Source: Loktanella sp. IMCC34160 (GTDB taxonomy: Bacteria > Pseudomonadota > Alphaproteobacteria > Rhodobacterales > Rhodobacteraceae). Taken from it: a DNA stretch of 64,000 nt. Below, piece after piece: positions 26,251 through 36,561 of this stretch. Numbering within the stretch: the stretch's first letter is position 1; each line of letters starts with the position of its first letter. The notes under the pieces are model-generated. The model did no database searches. It was given only the letters and a program-made list of their open reading frames with translations, and was not told the origin of the DNA. Location of the stretch: contig NZ_SELP01000001.1 of assembly GCF_004145845.1 (NCBI RefSeq), positions 1 to 64,000 of the forward strand, given 5' to 3'. The position numbers and the translations under genes are program-made.

Positions 26251-28368
26251 ATGGCTCGCGATTATCCCCTCGACCGCTACCGCAACTTCGGCATCATGGC
26301 CCACATCGACGCAGGCAAGACCACCTGCTCCGAGCGGATCCTGTTTTACACCGGCAAATCCCACAACATCGGTGAAGTGCACGATGGTGCCGCCACCATG
26401 GACTGGATGGAGCAGGAACAGGAACGTGGGATCACGATCACCTCGGCTGCGACCACCACCTTCTGGGAACGCACCGAAGACGGCGTGACCCCGGACACGC
26501 CGAAGCACCGGATGAACATCATCGACACCCCCGGCCACGTTGACTTCACCATCGAAGTCGAACGTTCGCTGGCCGTGCTCGACGGTGCCGTTGCCGTGCT
26601 CGACGCCAACGCCGGTGTCGAACCCCAGACCGAAACCGTGTGGCGTCAGGCTGACCGCTACAAGGTTCCGCGCATCGTGTTCGTCAACAAGATGGACAAG
26701 ATCGGCGCCGACTTCTTCAACTGTGTTCGCATGATCGAAGACCGCACCGGCGCCCGCGCCGTGCCCGTTGGTATTCCGATCGGTGCTGAAAACGAACTGG
26801 AAGGCCTGATCGACCTCGTCACCATGAAAGAATGGGTCTGGCGCGGCGACGATCTGGGTGCGTCCTGGGTTCAGGAAGACATCCGCGACAGCCTGAAGGA
26901 CATGGCTGACGAATGGCGTGGCAAGATGATCGAAGCCGCCGTCGAAATGGACGACGACGCGATGATGGCCTACCTCGAAGGCGAAGAGCCCGACGTGCCG
27001 ACCCTGCGCAAACTGCTGCGCAAGGGCACGCTGTCGCTGACCTTCGTTCCGGTTCTTGGCGGTTCCGCCTTCAAGAACAAGGGCGTCCAGCCGCTTCTGA
27101 ACGCCGTAATCGACTACCTGCCGAGCCCGCTCGACGTGGTTGATTACATGGGCTTCAAGCCGGGCGACGAGACCGAAACCCGCAACATCGCCCGCCGTGC
27201 GGATGATGACATGCCGTTCTCGGGTCTCGCGTTCAAGATCATGAACGACCCCTACATGGGCACCCTGACCTTCACCCGGATCTACTCGGGAAAGCTGGCC
27301 AAGGGCGACACCCTGCTGAACTCGACCAAAGGCAAGAAAGAGCGCATCGGCCGTATGGTGATGATGCACTCCAACAAGCAGGACGAGATCACCGAAGCCT
27401 TCGCCGGCGACATCATCGCCCTGGCAGGTCTGAAAGACACCACCACCGGTGACACGCTCTGCGCCGTCAACGATCCGGTCGTGCTGGAAACCATGACCTT
27501 CCCGGATCCGGTGATCGAGATCGCGGTCGAACCCAAGACCAAGGCTGACCAGGAAAAGATGTCCCAGGGCCTGCAGCGGCTTGCCGCCGAAGACCCGTCC
27601 TTCCGCGTCGAAACCGACATCGAGTCGGGCCAGACCATCATGAAGGGCATGGGCGAACTTCACCTCGACATCCTCGTCGATCGTCTGAAGCGCGAATTCA
27701 AGGTCGAAGCAAACATCGGTGCTCCGCAGGTGGCCTACCGCGAAACCATTTCGCACGAGGTCGAACACACCTACACCCACAAGAAACAGTCGGGTGGTTC
27801 GGGTCAGTACGCCGAGGTCAAGCTCATCATCACCCCGACCGAGCCGGGCGAAGGCTACTCCTTCGAATCCCGCATCGTCGGCGGTGCCGTGCCGAAGGAA
27901 TACGTTCCGGGCGTGGAAAAGGGCATCACCTCGGTTATGGACTCCGGCCCGCTGGCTGGCTTCCCGGTGATCGACTTCAAGGTTGCTCTGGTCGACGGTA
28001 AGTTCCACGACGTGGACTCCAGCGTTCTGGCCTTCGAAATCGCTGCCCGTATGTGCATGCGCGAAGGGATGCGGAAAGCTGGCGCCAAGCTGCTGGAACC
28101 GGTGATGAAGGTCGAAGTGATTACCCCGGAAGAATACACCGGCGGGATCATCGGCGACCTGACATCGCGTCGGGGTCAGGTGCAGGGTCAGGACACCCGC
28201 GGCAACGCCATCGCCATCGACGCGATGGTGCCGCTGGCCAACATGTTCGGCTACATCAACACGCTGCGTTCCATGTCTTCGGGCCGCGCGCAGTTCACGA
28301 TGCAGTTCGACCACTACGACCCCGTCCCGCAGAACCTGTCGGACGAGATCCAGAAGAAATTCGCCTAA
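26251..28368 (+). CDS. fusA: Elongation factor G
   Basis: A 705-residue EF-G, the translocation GTPase. The G domain contains [29 protein letters not shown] and NKMDKIGAD; domain IV carries [13 protein letters not shown], and the C-terminus has [18 protein letters not shown]. It is 15 bp after rpsG and is separated from tuf2 by 81 bp containing three consecutive hairpins. Confidence 0.98.
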   Translation: MARDYPLDRYRNFGIMAHIDAGKTTCSERILFYTGKSHNIGEVHDGAATMDWMEQEQERGITITSAATTTFWERTEDGVTPDTPKHRMNIIDTPGHVDFTIEVERSLAVLDGAVAVLDANAGVEPQTETVWRQADRYKVPRIVFVNKMDKIGADFFNCVRMIEDRTGARAVPVGIPIGAENELEGLIDLVTMKEWVWRGDDLGASWVQEDIRDSLKDMADEWRGKMIEAAVEMDDDAMMAYLEGEEPDVPTLRKLLRKGTLSLTFVPVLGGSAFKNKGVQPLLNAVIDYLPSPLDVVDYMGFKPGDETETRNIARRADDDMPFSGLAFKIMNDPYMGTLTFTRIYSGKLAKGDTLLNSTKGKKERIGRMVMMHSNKQDEITEAFAGDIIALAGLKDTTTGDTLCAVNDPVVLETMTFPDPVIEIAVEPKTKADQEKMSQGLQRLAAEDPSFRVETDIESGQTIMKGMGELHLDILVDRLKREFKVEANIGAPQVAYRETISHEVEHTYTHKKQSGGSGQYAEVKLIITPTEPGEGYSFESRIVGGAVPKEYVPGVEKGITSVMDSGPLAGFPVIDFKVALVDGKFHDVDSSVLAFEIAARMCMREGMRKAGAKLLEPVMKVEVITPEEYTGGIIGDLTSRRGQVQGQDTRGNAIAIDAMVPLANMFGYINTLRSMSSGRAQFTMQFDHYDPVPQNLSDEIQKKFA

Positions 28369-28373
28369 CTGCG

Positions 28374-28427
28374 GTGGGCCGTCTGGCCCACCCTACCACC
28401 CCTGTAGGGTGCGTGTTTCAACGCACC
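28374..28427 (+). promoter_or_regulatory. Three tandem hairpins between fusA and tuf copy 2
   Basis: GTGGGCC-GTCT-GGCCCAC (28374-28391), CCCTAC/GTAGGG (28391-28409) and GGTGCGT/ACGCACC (28408-28427) are perfect stems placed end to end. None has a U-run. They could stabilise or define processing between fusA and the highly expressed tuf. Confidence 0.5.
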
Positions 28428-28449
28428 GCGACACATCAAGGAGGCCACA

Positions 28450-29625
28450 ATGGCTAAGGAAAAGTTTGAACGTAATAAGCCGCACGTGAACATCGGGACC
28501 ATTGGTCACGTTGACCACGGCAAGACCACGTTGACCGCTGCGATCACGAAGTATTTCGGTGACTTCCGTGCGTATGACCAGATTGACGGCGCGCCGGAAG
28601 AGAAGGCCCGCGGGATCACCATCTCGACCGCTCACGTGGAATACGAGACCGAGAACCGTCACTACGCCCACGTCGACTGCCCCGGCCACGCCGACTATGT
28701 GAAGAACATGATCACCGGTGCTGCCCAGATGGACGGCGCGATCCTGGTTGTGAACGCTGCTGACGGCCCGATGCCGCAGACCCGCGAGCACATCCTGCTG
28801 GGCCGCCAGGTGGGCATCCCCTACATGGTCGTCTACATGAACAAGGTCGACCAGGTTGACGACGAAGAGCTGCTGGAACTGGTGGAAATGGAAATCCGCG
28901 AGCTTCTGACCTCCTACGAATACCCGGGCGACGATATTCCGATCATCCGTGGCTCGGCCCTGGCCGCCATGGAAGGCCGCGACGCCGAGATCGGCGAGAA
29001 CTCGATCCGCGCGCTGATGGAAGCTGTCGACAGCTACATCCCGACCCCGGCCCGTGCGGTTGACCTGCCGTTCCTGATGCCGATCGAAGACGTGTTCTCG
29101 ATCTCCGGCCGCGGCACGGTTGTGACCGGTCGTGTGGAGCGTGGCGTGATCAACGTTGGCGACGAGATTGAAATCGTCGGCATCCGCGACACCAAGAAGA
29201 CCACCTGCACCGGTGTGGAAATGTTCCGCAAGCTGCTGGACCGTGGTGAGGCCGGCGACAACATCGGCGCCCTGCTGCGTGGTGTTGACCGTGAAGGCGT
29301 CGAGCGTGGCCAGGTGCTGTGCAAGCCGGGTTCGGTGAAGCCGCACACCAAGTTCGAAGCCGAAGCCTACATCCTGACCAAGGAAGAAGGCGGCCGTCAC
29401 ACCCCGTTCTTCGCCAACTACCGCCCGCAGTTCTACTTCCGGACCACCGACGTGACCGGGACCGTTGAACTGCCGGCCGGCACCGAGATGGTGATGCCGG
29501 GCGACAACCTGAAGTTCGGCGTCGAACTGATCGCGCCGATCGCCATGGAAGACGGCCTGCGCTTCGCCATCCGCGAAGGCGGCCGCACCGTCGGCGCAGG
29601 CGTCGTGTCGAAAATCATCGAATAA
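28450..29625 (+). CDS. tuf: Elongation factor Tu, copy 2
   Basis: The second 391-residue EF-Tu, with the same protein sequence as copy 1. GTPase motifs [18 protein letters not shown] and MNKVD are present. It holds the classical last position of the str operon, behind AAGGAGG. DNA identity with copy 1 starts at the ATG and breaks at 29589, where a run of synonymous changes begins; flanks are unrelated. Confidence 0.98.
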   Translation: MAKEKFERNKPHVNIGTIGHVDHGKTTLTAAITKYFGDFRAYDQIDGAPEEKARGITISTAHVEYETENRHYAHVDCPGHADYVKNMITGAAQMDGAILVVNAADGPMPQTREHILLGRQVGIPYMVVYMNKVDQVDDEELLELVEMEIRELLTSYEYPGDDIPIIRGSALAAMEGRDAEIGENSIRALMEAVDSYIPTPARAVDLPFLMPIEDVFSISGRGTVVTGRVERGVINVGDEIEIVGIRDTKKTTCTGVEMFRKLLDRGEAGDNIGALLRGVDREGVERGQVLCKPGSVKPHTKFEAEAYILTKEEGGRHTPFFANYRPQFYFRTTDVTGTVELPAGTEMVMPGDNLKFGVELIAPIAMEDGLRFAIREGGRTVGAGVVSKIIE

Positions 29626-29643
29626 TTCGGTGATTGCAATTTC

Positions 29644-29671
29644 GTGGGGCGGGCTGTAAGGCCCGCCCCAC
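29644..29671 (+). promoter_or_regulatory. Strong hairpin between tuf copy 2 and rpsJ
   Basis: GTGGGGCGGGC pairs perfectly with GCCCGCCCCAC around TGTAAG. Without a U-run it is more likely a 3'-end stabiliser or processing site than a full terminator, leaving rpsJ on the same transcript. Confidence 0.5.
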
Positions 29672-29751
29672 ACCGTTGAATTCGGGTTCGACGTGGCAGG
29701 GCAATCCCGCTCCTCTCACCTCTCAACCTTAAGCCGCGAAAGGCAATGAAA

Positions 29752-30066
<315 letters not shown>

Positions 30067-30080
30067 GGAGGGCACCAGCT

Positions 30081-30827
30081 ATGTTGCGCTCTGGCGTTAT
30101 CGCGAAAAAAGTCGGCATGACCCGACTGTTCATGGAAGACGGCAAGCAGATCCCTGTGACCGTTCTTCAGCTGGACAACCTGCAGGTTGTGGCCCAGCGG
30201 ACCCAGGACAAGGACGGCTACACCGCTGTTCAGCTGGGCGCCGGCACGGCCAAGGCCAAGCGGACGACGAAGGCCATGCGTGGCCACTTCGCCGCTGCCA
30301 AGGTTGAACCCAAGCGGAAGGTCGCGGAATTCCGCGTTTCCCCCGACAACCTCATCGAAGTCGGCGAAGAGATCGTCGCCAGCCACTACAACGAAGGCCA
30401 ATTCGTTGACGTGTCCGGCACCTCGATCGGTAAAGGCTTTGCCGGTGCCATGAAGCGGCACAACTTCGGCGGTCTGCGGGCCTCGCACGGTGTGTCGATT
30501 TCGCACCGTTCGCACGGGTCGGTCGGCCAGTGTCAGGATCCGGGCCGTATCTTCAAGGGCAAGAAAATGGCCGGTCACATGGGCGCTGCCCGTGTCACCA
30601 CCCAGAACCTGCAGGTCGTCCGCACCGATGTGGACCGTGGCCTGATCATGGTGAAGGGCGCCGTTCCGGGCTCCAAGGGTGGCTGGGTCACCATCAAGGA
30701 CGCCGTGAAAAAGCCGCTCCCTGAAAACCTGGTTACCCCGGCCGCGCTGCGGTCTGCCGTGACCGCTGCAACCGCTGCTGACGCCTCGGCTGAAGCCGCT
30801 GAAGGAGGCGAGAACAATGAAGGCTGA
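30081..30827 (+). CDS. rplC: 50S ribosomal protein L3
   Basis: A 248-residue L3, longer than the E. coli protein because of an Ala/Glu-rich C-terminal tail (about residues 220-248). [19 protein letters not shown] begins it, and the peptidyl-transferase loop shows [27 protein letters not shown] precedes the ATG. The end overlaps the rplD start by 11 nt. Confidence 0.97.
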   Translation: MLRSGVIAKKVGMTRLFMEDGKQIPVTVLQLDNLQVVAQRTQDKDGYTAVQLGAGTAKAKRTTKAMRGHFAAAKVEPKRKVAEFRVSPDNLIEVGEEIVASHYNEGQFVDVSGTSIGKGFAGAMKRHNFGGLRASHGVSISHRSHGSVGQCQDPGRIFKGKKMAGHMGAARVTTQNLQVVRTDVDRGLIMVKGAVPGSKGGWVTIKDAVKKPLPENLVTPAALRSAVTAATAADASAEAAEGGENNEG

Positions 30828-31437
30828 AGCGATCAAGCTTGACGGCAAAGCCGCCGGCGCTGTCGATCTCTCGGACGAGATCTTCGGCCTCGAGCCCCGC
30901 GCCGACATCCTGCACCGCGTCGTTCGCTGGCAGCGGAACAAGGCCATGGCCGGGACTCACTCGGTCCTGACCAAGTCGGAAGTCAGCTACTCGACCAAGA
31001 AGATCTACCGCCAGAAGGGCACCGGTGGCGCACGTCACGGTTCCAAGAAGGCCCCGATCTTCCGTCACGGTGGCGTCTACAAGGGCCCGACCCCGCGGTC
31101 GCACGCCCACGACCTGACCAAGAAGTTCCGCAAGCTGGGCCTGCGCCATGCGCTGTCGGCCAAGCTGAAGGCGGGCGAGCTGGTCATCCTGGACGTGGCT
31201 GACGTGAAAGAAGCCAAGACCGGCGCGCTGGCCAAGCAGGTCAACGCTCTGGGCTGGAAGCGTGCACTCGTCATCGACGGGGCCGCGGTGAACGAAAACT
31301 TCGCCAAGGCTGCGCGCAACATCGCCAACCTGGACGTGCTCCCCTCGATGGGTGCCAACGTCTACGACATCCTCCGCAGTGACACGCTCGTGCTCACCAA
31401 GGCTGGTGTCGAAGCTCTGGAGGCTCGTCTGAAATGA
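30817..31437 (+). CDS. rplD: 50S ribosomal protein L4
   Basis: A 206-residue L4 with the exit-tunnel extension around [20 protein letters not shown]. In E. coli L4 represses the S10 operon by attenuation and translational control; no such leader was recognised ahead of rpsJ. It starts inside the end of rplC behind GGAGG and ends overlapping rplW (ATGA). Confidence 0.97.
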   Translation: MKAEAIKLDGKAAGAVDLSDEIFGLEPRADILHRVVRWQRNKAMAGTHSVLTKSEVSYSTKKIYRQKGTGGARHGSKKAPIFRHGGVYKGPTPRSHAHDLTKKFRKLGLRHALSAKLKAGELVILDVADVKEAKTGALAKQVNALGWKRALVIDGAAVNENFAKAARNIANLDVLPSMGANVYDILRSDTLVLTKAGVEALEARLK

Positions 31438-31730
31438 GCGCGAAAGCAGAACACTACGACGTGATCCGCAAGCCGATCATCACCGAAAAAGCGACCATGG
31501 CGTCGGAAAACGGTGCGATCGTCTTCGAAGTGGCCATGGACGCCAACAAGCCGCAGATCAAGGAAGCTGTCGAGGCTCTCTTTGGTGTGAAGGTGAAGGC
31601 CGTCAACACCACCATCACCAAGGGCAAGGTCAAGCGGTTCCGGGGCTCCCTCGGCAAGCGCGCTGACGTCAAGAAAGCCTATGTGACGCTGGCCGAAGGC
31701 AACACCATCGACGTGTCGACCGGCCTCTAA
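31434..31730 (+). CDS. rplW: 50S ribosomal protein L23
   Basis: A 98-residue L23 at the exit-tunnel mouth, the docking point for trigger factor and SRP. Family segments are [15 protein letters not shown] near the N-terminus and [18 protein letters not shown]. It is translationally coupled to rplD. Unlike most bacteria, rplB does not follow directly: a terminator and two unrelated genes intervene. Confidence 0.97.
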   Translation: MSAKAEHYDVIRKPIITEKATMASENGAIVFEVAMDANKPQIKEAVEALFGVKVKAVNTTITKGKVKRFRGSLGKRADVKKAYVTLAEGNTIDVSTGL

Positions 31731-31754
31731 GGCCCGCACATCGGGAACGCATTG

Positions 31755-31785
31755 AACCCCGGCTGCGACAGCGGCCGGGGTTTTT
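31755..31785 (+). terminator. Intrinsic terminator after rplW
   Basis: AACCCCGGC (31755-31763) pairs with GCCGGGGTT (31774-31782), continuing into a T-run. It splits the S10 operon between L23 and L2. Confidence 0.88.
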
Positions 31786-31927
31786 CTTTGCGCGCGCCAT
31801 GGACCCGCAAGCGCACCAACTTGCCTTGGTCCTGCCGCGATATCGCCGTTTTTGGCTGGCGTAATCGGGGGTTGTAGTGCCCCGTGTGACCCAGAATGGG
31901 TCGGGCCAGATCAAAAGGTGGTCGAAC

Positions 31928-32362
31928 ATGGAATATGGTCGCATTGAACCGCTCTCCGGCGTTTCGGGCAAGGAAGAGACGGCTGTCACGCTGAAGTCGA
32001 TCAAAGAGCTGCTGGACGAGGAACTGGCACGGACCGGCGACAGGGCCGCCGTGCAAGAGGTGATCAAGCAGCAGGCCGCGACAGCCGAGCGGAAACAGGC
32101 CCCGGCCGTTGCCCCGCAGCCGGCCCCGAAACCTGCGCAGCCGCAGGCCCAGAAACCCTCCGCGTCGCATGTCCTGCCGTTGCAGACGCCGCCGCACATG
32201 CGCGCGCCCGCGAAACCGGTGGCCCCGGCCCGGCCCGTCACAACCGCACGGCCCGACACCCCGGCGACCAAACTTCAGTCCGCCGTCCCGCTGGCCCCGG
32301 CCCAGGACACCGCCCCCAGCCCCAAATCCGGCTCACTCCTGAAACGGCTTCTGGGCCGCTAG
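31928..32362 (+). CDS. Hypothetical Pro/Ala-rich protein inside the S10 operon
   Basis: A 144-residue protein not recognised. Residues 1-60 are mixed and charged, with a predicted helix (VTLKSIKELLDEELARTG). Residues 60-130 are low-complexity Ala/Pro/Gln/Lys, probably disordered, and the C-terminus is a short basic helix (SGSLLKRLLGR). The ATG at 31928 has AAGGTGG at good spacing; an in-frame extension upstream is possible. Codon use is like the host's, so it is probably an old resident rather than a recent arrival. It could be a nucleic-acid- or protein-tethering factor, but nothing proves this. Confidence 0.6.
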   Translation: MEYGRIEPLSGVSGKEETAVTLKSIKELLDEELARTGDRAAVQEVIKQQAATAERKQAPAVAPQPAPKPAQPQAQKPSASHVLPLQTPPHMRAPAKPVAPARPVTTARPDTPATKLQSAVPLAPAQDTAPSPKSGSLLKRLLGR

Positions 32363-32420
32363 GCAACAGCAGCGACGCGCCCGCCGTTGCCGGCGGTCAA
32401 ATTCGCCCCCTAGAAATGAC

Positions 32421-32456
32421 AAAGCCCCCTAGGCGAAAGCCCTCGGGGCCTTTTTG
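32421..32456 (+). terminator. Intrinsic terminator after the Pro/Ala-rich gene
   Basis: AAAGCCCC pairs with GGGGCCTTT (one bulge), with an inner GGC-GAAA-GCC stem, then TTTTT. It isolates the kinase gene from upstream transcription. Confidence 0.7.
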
Positions 32457-32507
32457 CTCTATTATGATGATTAGATTCGGTTCCGATACATTTGAGAGGC
32501 ACACGGC

Positions 32508-33656
32508 ATGAGAGGTCAGGTAGAATTCAACCGACCTATGAAATACAAGGTTGTCCGCAAGCTCGGAGAAGGAGCTTGCGGCGAGACGATACAGTTGCGC
32601 GACGAGTCGATGGCCGCAGATTTTGTAGCCAAGAAATATTCACCGCTCATCAGTGAAGATGACGACAAGGAACTATTTGGCGAGTTGTTCGAGCGGTTTA
32701 GAGATGAGGCACGAATACTGTTCAAACTCAACCACCCGAACGTCGTGCGGGTTTTCAACTTCTACGACTATAGCGAGAAGAAGACCGCCTACATATTGAT
32801 GGAATATGTTGAAGGGTCAGAGATATTGGCGTTTTTGGCGGAGAGACCGTCTGACGCTGATCGTGTTTTTGAAGGAATTGTCGAAGGCTTCATGCATCTT
32901 CAGCGTCAAGGCGTTCTTCATAGGGATATCCGTCCAGCGAACATTCTGGTTCAATCAGACGGCTCGCCCAAGATCATCGACTTTGGTTTTGGAAAAAGCT
33001 CGATCACTAGTGAAAGGTTGGCTGAAAGGAAGAGTATTTCGCTAAACTGGTGGTGCGAAACTCCCCCGGAGTTTGGAGTAGGTATCTACGATTTCCAAAC
33101 GGAAGTATATTTTGTGGGGAAACTATTTGAGCACGCATTGTCTGACGGAAAGCTCACCAATTTCCGATACAATAGCTTGGTCCAAAAAATGTGTGAGCTT
33201 GACCGTGAGCTTCGGATCGAAAGCTTCCAAGAACTGCAATCCGAAGTAAGCCGAGGAAAGTTTCAGGAGTTGTCATTTTCCAAGGAGGAGGTCTCCGTTT
33301 ATCGGTGCTTTGCAGACGGCCTTTCATCGGTGATTTCCACTGTGGGTTCAGATGCTCGATTTGAGCGCGATGCTGACAAAATTACCGCTGATCTTAGCAA
33401 TCTGTATCGGAATTCAATGTTAGAAGAGTTCCTTCCTGCGCCGAACCAACTTGTTAAGATCTTCGTCAAGGGGGAATTTCGATATTGGACCAATCGGTCT
33501 ATAGAGGTGCGGGCTATCCAGGACTTCCTTGAGTTCATCCGCAGTTTGCCCACTGAAAAGCGGGTGGTCGTAGTCGAGAATATCATTGCAAGGCTTGAAG
33601 CGTGTGAACGTACCAAGCCAAGTGAATACGACTTGGACGACGAAATCCCTTTCTAA
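32508..33656 (+). CDS. Hanks-type serine/threonine protein kinase
   Basis: A 382-residue soluble kinase. The glycine-rich loop is LGEGACGETI (19-28), the ATP lysine lies in VAKKY (42-43), the helix C glutamate in RDEARIL (67), the catalytic loop is HRDIRPANIL (138-147) and the magnesium loop DFGFGK (158-163); TPPEFG replaces the APE motif. Activity is therefore expected. Residues about 260-382 form an unrecognised C-terminal domain with no membrane helix or PASTA repeat. The gene is clearly AT-richer than its neighbours and uses rare codons such as ATA and TTA, indicating horizontal gain between rplW and rplB. Terminators stand on both sides. Confidence 0.88.
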   Translation: MRGQVEFNRPMKYKVVRKLGEGACGETIQLRDESMAADFVAKKYSPLISEDDDKELFGELFERFRDEARILFKLNHPNVVRVFNFYDYSEKKTAYILMEYVEGSEILAFLAERPSDADRVFEGIVEGFMHLQRQGVLHRDIRPANILVQSDGSPKIIDFGFGKSSITSERLAERKSISLNWWCETPPEFGVGIYDFQTEVYFVGKLFEHALSDGKLTNFRYNSLVQKMCELDRELRIESFQELQSEVSRGKFQELSFSKEEVSVYRCFADGLSSVISTVGSDARFERDADKITADLSNLYRNSMLEEFLPAPNQLVKIFVKGEFRYWTNRSIEVRAIQDFLEFIRSLPTEKRVVVVENIIARLEACERTKPSEYDLDDEIPF

Positions 33657-33661
33657 CGCCC

Positions 33662-33690
33662 TTGACCCCACCCCCATCCCCCTCTAAACC
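33662..33690 (+). promoter_or_regulatory. Candidate promoter for rplB and the rest of the S10 operon
   Basis: TTGACC (33662-33667), a 17-bp C-rich spacer and TAAACC (33685-33690). Transcription would begin near 33697, at the foot of the hairpin at 33700. Confidence 0.45.
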
Positions 33691-33699
33691 CCGCCCATC

Positions 33700-33735
33700 C
33701 ACAGCCCCGGATTCGTCCGGGGCCGTGTGTTTTTG
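33700..33735 (+). terminator. Intrinsic terminator between the kinase gene and rplB
   Basis: CCCCGGA (33705-33711) and TCCGGGG (33716-33722) close a TTCG tetraloop, with outer CACAG/CTGTG-like pairing, then TTTTT. It ends kinase transcripts and may also form the 5' structure of the rplB mRNA. Confidence 0.88.
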
Positions 33736-33805
33736 ACTATGGGGACCTTCGGGGCCCTTCACCTGCCGGGCCTTACCGCCCGCAAAGCAACGGAAGACAG
33801 AAAAC

Positions 33806-34645
33806 ATGGCACTCAAGTCGTATAAACCGACGACGCCTGGCCAGCGTGGGCTGGTGCTGATCGACCGTTCGGAGCTTTGGAAAGGTCGTCCGGTCAAGTC
33901 CCTCACCGAGGGTCTGACCAAAAAGGGCGGTCGGAACAACACCGGACGGATCACGGCACGTCGTCGTGGTGGTGGCGCAAAGCGTCTCTATCGCATCGTG
34001 GACTTCAAGCGGAACAAGTTCGACATCTCCGCGACCGTCGTTCGCATCGAATATGACCCGAACCGGACCGCCTTCATCGCCCTCGTCCAGTACGAAGACG
34101 GCGAACAGGCCTACATCCTTGCCCCGCAGCGTCTGGCTGTTGGCGACAAGGTCATCGCTTCGACCAAGGCTGACATCAAGCCGGGCAACGCGATGCCCTT
34201 CTCGGGGATGCCGATCGGGACGATCGTTCACAACATCGAAATGAAGCCCGGCAAAGGCGGCCAGATCGCCCGTGCTGCAGGCACCTACGCCCAGTTCGTT
34301 GGTCGTGACGGGGGCTATGCCCAGATCCGTCTGTCCTCGGGCGAACTGCGTCTGGTGCGTCAGGAATGCATGGCCACCGTCGGTGCCGTGTCCAACCCCG
34401 ACAACTCGAACCAGAACCTCGGCAAGGCCGGTCGCGTCCGCCACTACGGCAAGCGTCCGTCGGTCCGCGGTGTCGCGATGAACCCGATCGACCACCCGCA
34501 CGGTGGTGGTGAAGGCCGCACCTCGGGTGGCCGGACCCCGGTTACCCCCTGGGGCAAGGACACGAAGGGTCGTCGGACCCGCAACAAGAACAAGGCGTCG
34601 CAGAAGCTCATCCTTCGCTCGCGTCACGCCAAGAAAGGGCGCTAA
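33806..34645 (+). CDS. rplB: 50S ribosomal protein L2
   Basis: A 279-residue L2 close to the peptidyl-transferase centre. [18 protein letters not shown] starts it, [16 protein letters not shown] is represented as [19 protein letters not shown], and the histidine-bearing [20 protein letters not shown] is conserved. Normally it directly follows rplW; here 2 kb separates them. Confidence 0.98.
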   Translation: MALKSYKPTTPGQRGLVLIDRSELWKGRPVKSLTEGLTKKGGRNNTGRITARRRGGGAKRLYRIVDFKRNKFDISATVVRIEYDPNRTAFIALVQYEDGEQAYILAPQRLAVGDKVIASTKADIKPGNAMPFSGMPIGTIVHNIEMKPGKGGQIARAAGTYAQFVGRDGGYAQIRLSSGELRLVRQECMATVGAVSNPDNSNQNLGKAGRVRHYGKRPSVRGVAMNPIDHPHGGGEGRTSGGRTPVTPWGKDTKGRRTRNKNKASQKLILRSRHAKKGR

Positions 34646-34648
34646 CAC

Positions 34649-34927
34649 ATGGCACGCTCTGTTTGGAAAGGTCCGTTCGTTGACGCTTACGTGCTTAAGA
34701 AAGCCGAAGCTGTTCGCGAGTCGGGCAAGAACGAAGTCATCAAGATCTGGTCCCGCCGGTCGACGATCCTGCCCCAATTCGTGGGTCTGACGTTTGCCGT
34801 CTACAACGGCCAGAAGCACATTCCGGTCAACGTGACCGAGGACATGATCGGCCAGAAGTTCGGTGAATATTCGCCGACCCGTACCTACTACGGGCATGCT
34901 GCCGACAAAAAAGCGAAGCGGAAGTAA
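34649..34927 (+). CDS. rpsS: 30S ribosomal protein S19
   Basis: A 92-residue S19 in the 30S head. [36 protein letters not shown] and [20 protein letters not shown] are standard family segments. It starts 3 nt after the rplB stop and is followed closely by rplV. Confidence 0.98.
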   Translation: MARSVWKGPFVDAYVLKKAEAVRESGKNEVIKIWSRRSTILPQFVGLTFAVYNGQKHIPVNVTEDMIGQKFGEYSPTRTYYGHAADKKAKRK

Positions 34928-34930
34928 GTC

Positions 34931-35311
34931 ATGGGCAAGGCACAGAACCCCCGCCGCGTGGCCGACAACGAAGCAATGGCAAAACTGCGCATGCTTCGCA
35001 CCAGCCCGCAGAAACTGAACCTCGTCGCCGGCATGATCCGTGGCAAGAAGGTGGAAAAGGCCCTGGCCGATCTGACCTTCTCGAAAAAGCGGATCGCGCA
35101 GGACGTGAAGAAATGCCTTCAGTCCGCAATCGCCAACGCCGAGAACAACCACAACCTGGATGTCGATGAACTCGTCGTCGCCGAGGCTTATGTCGGCAAG
35201 AACCTGATCATGAAGCGCGGTCGCCCGCGGGCGCGTGGCCGGTTCGGCAAGATCATCAAGCCGTTTTCGGAACTGACCATCACGGTGCGTCAAGTCGAGG
35301 AGCAAGCCTAA
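34931..35311 (+). CDS. rplV: 50S ribosomal protein L22
   Basis: A 126-residue L22 lining the exit tunnel. [20 protein letters not shown] and the hairpin tip [10 protein letters not shown] are visible. The usual MxxR tunnel loop region is intact, with no macrolide-resistance deletion. The stop overlaps the rpsC start by one base. Confidence 0.97.
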   Translation: MGKAQNPRRVADNEAMAKLRMLRTSPQKLNLVAGMIRGKKVEKALADLTFSKKRIAQDVKKCLQSAIANAENNHNLDVDELVVAEAYVGKNLIMKRGRPRARGRFGKIIKPFSELTITVRQVEEQA

Positions 35312-36018
35312 TGGGTAACAAAGTCAATCCCGTCGGGATGCGCCTTCAGGTCAACCGCACCTGGGACAGCCGCTGGTACGCCGACACCAAGGACTATGGC
35401 AACCTTCTGCTCGAAGACCTCAAGATCAAGGACTTCGTGAAGAAAGAGTGCAAGCAGGCCGGCGTCAGCCGCGTCATCATCGAACGTCCGCACAAGAAGT
35501 GCCGTGTGACCATTCACACTGCACGTCCGGGCGTGATCATTGGCAAAAAAGGCGCCGATATCGAAACGCTCCGCAAGAAGCTTGCGAACCTGACCTCGAG
35601 CGAACTGCACCTCAACATCGTTGAAGTGCGCAAGCCCGAACTGGACGCTGCCCTTGTGGGTGAATCCATCGCGCAGCAGCTTGAACGCCGCGTGTCCTTC
35701 CGCCGCGCCATGAAGCGCGCCGTGCAAAACGCCATGCGTATGGGTGCCCTCGGCATCCGCGTGAACGTTGCCGGCCGTCTTGGCGGTGCGGAAATCGCAC
35801 GGACTGAATGGTATCGCGAAGGTCGCGTGCCGCTGCACACCCTGCGTGCCGACATCGACTATGCTCTCTCCGAAGCAATGACCCCCTATGGTATCATCGG
35901 GATCAAGGTCTGGATCTTCAAAGGCGAGATCATGGAACATGACCCGAGCGCGCGTGACCGCAAAGCTGCCGAACTGCAGGATGGCCCCGCGCCCCGCGGT
36001 GCCGGTGGCCGTCGCTAA
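35311..36018 (+). CDS. rpsC: 30S ribosomal protein S3
   Basis: A 235-residue S3 at the mRNA entry channel. It has the KH domain ([20 protein letters not shown]) and the C-terminal domain with [20 protein letters not shown] and [16 protein letters not shown]. The start [12 protein letters not shown] is canonical and overlaps the rplV stop. Confidence 0.98.
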   Translation: MGNKVNPVGMRLQVNRTWDSRWYADTKDYGNLLLEDLKIKDFVKKECKQAGVSRVIIERPHKKCRVTIHTARPGVIIGKKGADIETLRKKLANLTSSELHLNIVEVRKPELDAALVGESIAQQLERRVSFRRAMKRAVQNAMRMGALGIRVNVAGRLGGAEIARTEWYREGRVPLHTLRADIDYALSEAMTPYGIIGIKVWIFKGEIMEHDPSARDRKAAELQDGPAPRGAGGRR

Positions 36019-36030
36019 GGAGTAGAACAG

Positions 36031-36444
36031 ATGCTGCAACCGAAGCGCACGAAATTCCGCAAGATGCACAAAGGCCGGATCAAGGGTCAGGCGAAGGGCG
36101 GGTCTGACCTGAACTTCGGCACCTACGGTCTGAAAGCCACCGAGCCGGAGCGCGTCACCGCGCGCCAGATCGAGGCTGCCCGTCGTGCCCTGACCCGTCA
36201 CATGAAGCGTCAGGGCCGGGTCTGGATCCGCATCTTCCCGGACACCCCCGTCACCGCCAAGCCCATCGAAGTTCGTATGGGTAAAGGTAAGGGCTCCGTT
36301 GACCGGTGGACCTGCAAGGTCAAGCCGGGCCGCGTGATGTTCGAAATCGACGGTGTGAACGAAGAAATCGCTCGCGAAGCCCTGCGCCTCGCCGCGATGA
36401 AACTTCCGGTCAAGACCCGCACCGTCGTCCGGGAAGACTGGTAA
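36031..36444 (+). CDS. rplP: 50S ribosomal protein L16
   Basis: A 137-residue L16 near the A-site tRNA elbow. [19 protein letters not shown] and the [12 protein letters not shown] segment are diagnostic. TAAGGAG precedes the ATG. In most bacteria rpmC follows within a few bases; here hairpins, a terminator and two minus-strand genes intervene. Confidence 0.98.
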   Translation: MLQPKRTKFRKMHKGRIKGQAKGGSDLNFGTYGLKATEPERVTARQIEAARRALTRHMKRQGRVWIRIFPDTPVTAKPIEVRMGKGKGSVDRWTCKVKPGRVMFEIDGVNEEIAREALRLAAMKLPVKTRTVVREDW

Positions 36445-36445
36445 C

Positions 36446-36470
36446 CGGTCAAATCCATTGGATTTGACCG
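36446..36470 (+). repeat. 25-nt near-perfect palindrome directly after rplP
   Basis: CGGTCAAATCCA and TGGATTTGACCG are 12-bp perfect arms around a single T, starting 2 nt after the rplP stop. Confidence 0.7.
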
Positions 36471-36471
36471 T

Positions 36472-36510
36472 GCGGGGTAAAGCGATTGGCAAAGCCAATT
36501 GCGGCCCCGC
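36472..36510 (+). repeat. Second hairpin downstream of rplP
   Basis: GCGGGG (36472-36477) pairs with CCCCGC (36505-36510) outside an inner GCGATTGGC/GCCAATTGC stem with one mismatch. Together with the preceding palindrome and the terminator at 36535 it makes a three-stem 3' end. Confidence 0.55.
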
Positions 36511-36534
36511 CCGATCGGACCAGAGAAAAACTAG

Positions 36535-36561
36535 CCCCCGCCGAGAAATCGGCGGGGGTTT
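36535..36561 (+). terminator. Bidirectional terminator between rplP and the minus-strand pair
   Basis: CCCCCGCCGA (36535-36544) pairs with TCGGCGGGGG (36549-36558) around GAAA, then TTT on the plus strand; on the minus strand the stem is followed by CTAGTTTTT. It serves the convergent rplP and ACP-like genes. Confidence 0.85.
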
